A DNA stretch of 64,000 nucleotides from Gymnopus androsaceus JB14 (taxonomy: Eukaryota; Basidiomycota; Agaricomycetes; Agaricales; Omphalotaceae): NCBI GenBank assembly GCA_009733575.1, contig ML769571.1:62001-126000 (forward strand), in the 5' to 3' direction. This document shows positions 62,394 through 64,000 of this stretch, piece after piece (position 1 is the stretch's first letter; each line of letters opens with the position of its first letter). Made by a program: the position numbers and the translations under genes. The notes beneath the pieces are model-generated. The model ran no database searches. It was not told the origin of the DNA and worked only from the letters and a program-made list of their open reading frames with translations.

Positions 62394-64000
62394 ATGCCCG
62401 TGTGCGGCTCCTCTGAGCCAGACGATGTAGTAGACAAGACTAGAAAGATTGATATCGACAATGTCAATATTGATTTGGACGCTGGAAGACTTGGGAAAAA
62501 GGTCGATGCCTTGCGCGGAGAAGGAACGGGAGGAGCTCTGGGAGATGTTGCGCCTTGGACAGAGCCAGTAAGTTGCTAATTAATTTTTGGCAATGGTAAT
62601 AATTCTCATATTCGCTTCAGGCTTCGCCATTGACCCCCCCTCCATCGATATCGAAACGCGGAGGTGGGTTTGGCTTTTCCAAAATCTCTCGTTCTTTGCT
62701 TCGGCAAGACAATGATTCAACGTTGTATCTCCCGAATCCTCAGCCACTGCGCAAGTTTAAATCGTACTTGTCACTCGTTAGACCGTCTTCGCCGCCAATT
62801 CCTTCTTCATCTGAATCCACACCTAAATCTTTCATGCTGCCGAGCTTGCTGCGAAGAAAGAGCTACAAGCGACTGAGAGCCAAGACGCTGGAGAATGAAG
62901 AGCATCCCAGTCTCAGGGCACGCACTCCGCCGTTGCCGGAGCTTCCTGTCTATCCGCCCACTAGACAGAAGAAGGAGAAAGAGTCCAAATACGAGAGTAA
63001 AGGTAGGAAAGATGCTTCCGGTACAGGGCCGAGTTCTATGCCACAGAACGGTGAAGATGTGGTTATGAAGCTCGATACGAATTTAGACCAGATGGAGGGT
63101 ATTGTCGATCCGACTATAGTCGCCAACGGGGCTTTCAGTGTTTCTGCTTCTATAAAGGGCGGCTCGTCAATACACACTCACCAAAGTATGTCTGACGATG
63201 GCAAACATTCTTCCCACCATTTCCATTCTCGCTCGAACGCTTCATCTTCAATGATGATGCCTCGAACCGAGCTAAACTACCTGGGCCAGATCCCTCATTC
63301 AGACTTCCACAATCCCTTCTCCCAGTCTTCCTCCTCCAACTCCACCTCACCCGACTATTCCTACCCCCATTCCAATCCCAGTCCATATACTTCGCCGTCA
63401 TCATTATCATTATCCGCACCGCGAATTTCATCACTCGCCAACCCCATCCGGGATCGAAAAATTTCTCCGAGGGCTGGTGATGCGTTGCTTCCTCCAACAT
63501 CGACTAATGGTCTTCACCATGATGCTCTCACCGCTGATAGCTCTCACTCTCAACTTGAAATAGGCCCGAGCGATCCCTCCTGGGCTCCCCCCGAGTCATG
63601 GAGCACCCAGCTCGGCGACCAGCCGAACCCAGAGGTCGAAGACGACTCATATTATTCGTCTGGTGAGGATAGTTTACTCTCGTACGATGGTGCAACCGCG
63701 CGATCCGGCTCCGGCTCTGGCATGGAACCTGGAGATAGAGGCACAGTGGGCGGTGGACAGTCTCTGGAGTTTGCGAGACTTAGGTCTAATTTCGACGACG
63801 ATGGTGACGAATCGGAACTGGCCACTAGGCCTCTGATCGGGATCAGTGGTGTAGATGAACATGGGAGACGTGCATCTATAGCATCCAGTACATATGCCTC
63901 TGATGATCATAACCTCCGCACCCTACCCAACGTGAGCCTCGCCTCATCAGCGTTGGCCGCTGCTTTGAGCCATCGAAAGTCTTCACCTTCTTTATTGCCT
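62394..64000 (+). CDS. Probable adenylate cyclase, 5' part (cut by window end)
   Basis: Exon 1 (62394-62567, 58 codons) starts MPVCGSSEPDDVVDKTRKID; a 53-bp intron leads to exon 2 at 62621, open to the window end. The N-terminal region is Ser/Pro-rich and has KLDTNLDQMEGIVDPTIV at about 63065-63120, which resembles the G-alpha-binding motif (DxNLDxMEGIxD) of fungal adenylate cyclases. PSWAPPESWSTQ and the acidic SYYSSGEDSLLSYDG at 63560-63690 fit the conserved stretch that follows in basidiomycete enzymes. The leucine-rich repeats, PP2C-like and cyclase catalytic domains would lie to the right of the window. The call rests on this one motif and the domain order, so it is probable rather than certain. 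cAMP signalling by family. Confidence 0.68.

Overview
The window is a fungal nuclear segment, most likely from an Agaricomycete (mushroom-forming basidiomycete). The signs are dense genes on both strands, many 47-60 bp introns with GTRNGY donors, occasional GC-AG introns, Pro/Ser/Gln-rich protein tails, F-box families, and the standalone Nup96-type gene (start MARFRAF after repair of one base). No rRNA, tRNA or CRISPR array was recognised.

Layout. 1-19.5 kb is a conserved housekeeping block: PQ-loop transporter (+), three-LIM paxillin-like protein (+), clathrin heavy chain (+), CUE-CCCH-DUF1771-Smr protein (+), HAD hydrolase (-), GPI11/PIG-F (+) and a PHO13-type phosphatase (-, reading frame broken). 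19.8-26.6 kb holds a broken F-box gene (+) and the sulfite reductase beta subunit MET5 (-). 27.2-41.4 kb is bracketed by two paralogous Zn2Cys6 transcription factors pointing towards each other's 5' side; between them lie a hypothetical gene, a coiled-coil gene, RHO3 and TSR4. 41.6-47 kb has the MSC2-type zinc transporter (+) and LYC1 acetyltransferase (-). 47-51.3 kb contains F-box-like remnants and an intact F-box paralogue (-), divergent from a Nup96 gene (+, 51.3-54.2 kb). 54.1-60.0 kb is a 2.9-kb unit present twice in tandem. Each unit carries a 1.4-kb element with 65-bp terminal inverted repeats, a separate 140-bp near-palindrome and an A-B-A direct-repeat block. 60-62.4 kb is repeat-rich and gene-poor. 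62.4 kb to the end is the 5' part of a probable adenylate cyclase gene (+).

Two points shape how the window should be read. First, at least a dozen conserved genes are interrupted by lone one-base insertions or deletions, often in homopolymers, and the two tandem units differ from each other mainly by one-base indels. This looks more like assembly or consensus error than mass pseudogenisation, so I call most of these genes CDS and state where the frame breaks. Second, one MET5 intron appears to be the second copy of a 47-bp tandem duplication of coding sequence, a candidate for intron birth by tandem duplication.

Functionally the genes are mostly cell-biology housekeeping (vesicle coat, Rho polarity GTPase, GPI anchor, nuclear pore, ribosome biogenesis, zinc and sulfur metabolism, cAMP signalling). 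There is no biosynthetic gene cluster.
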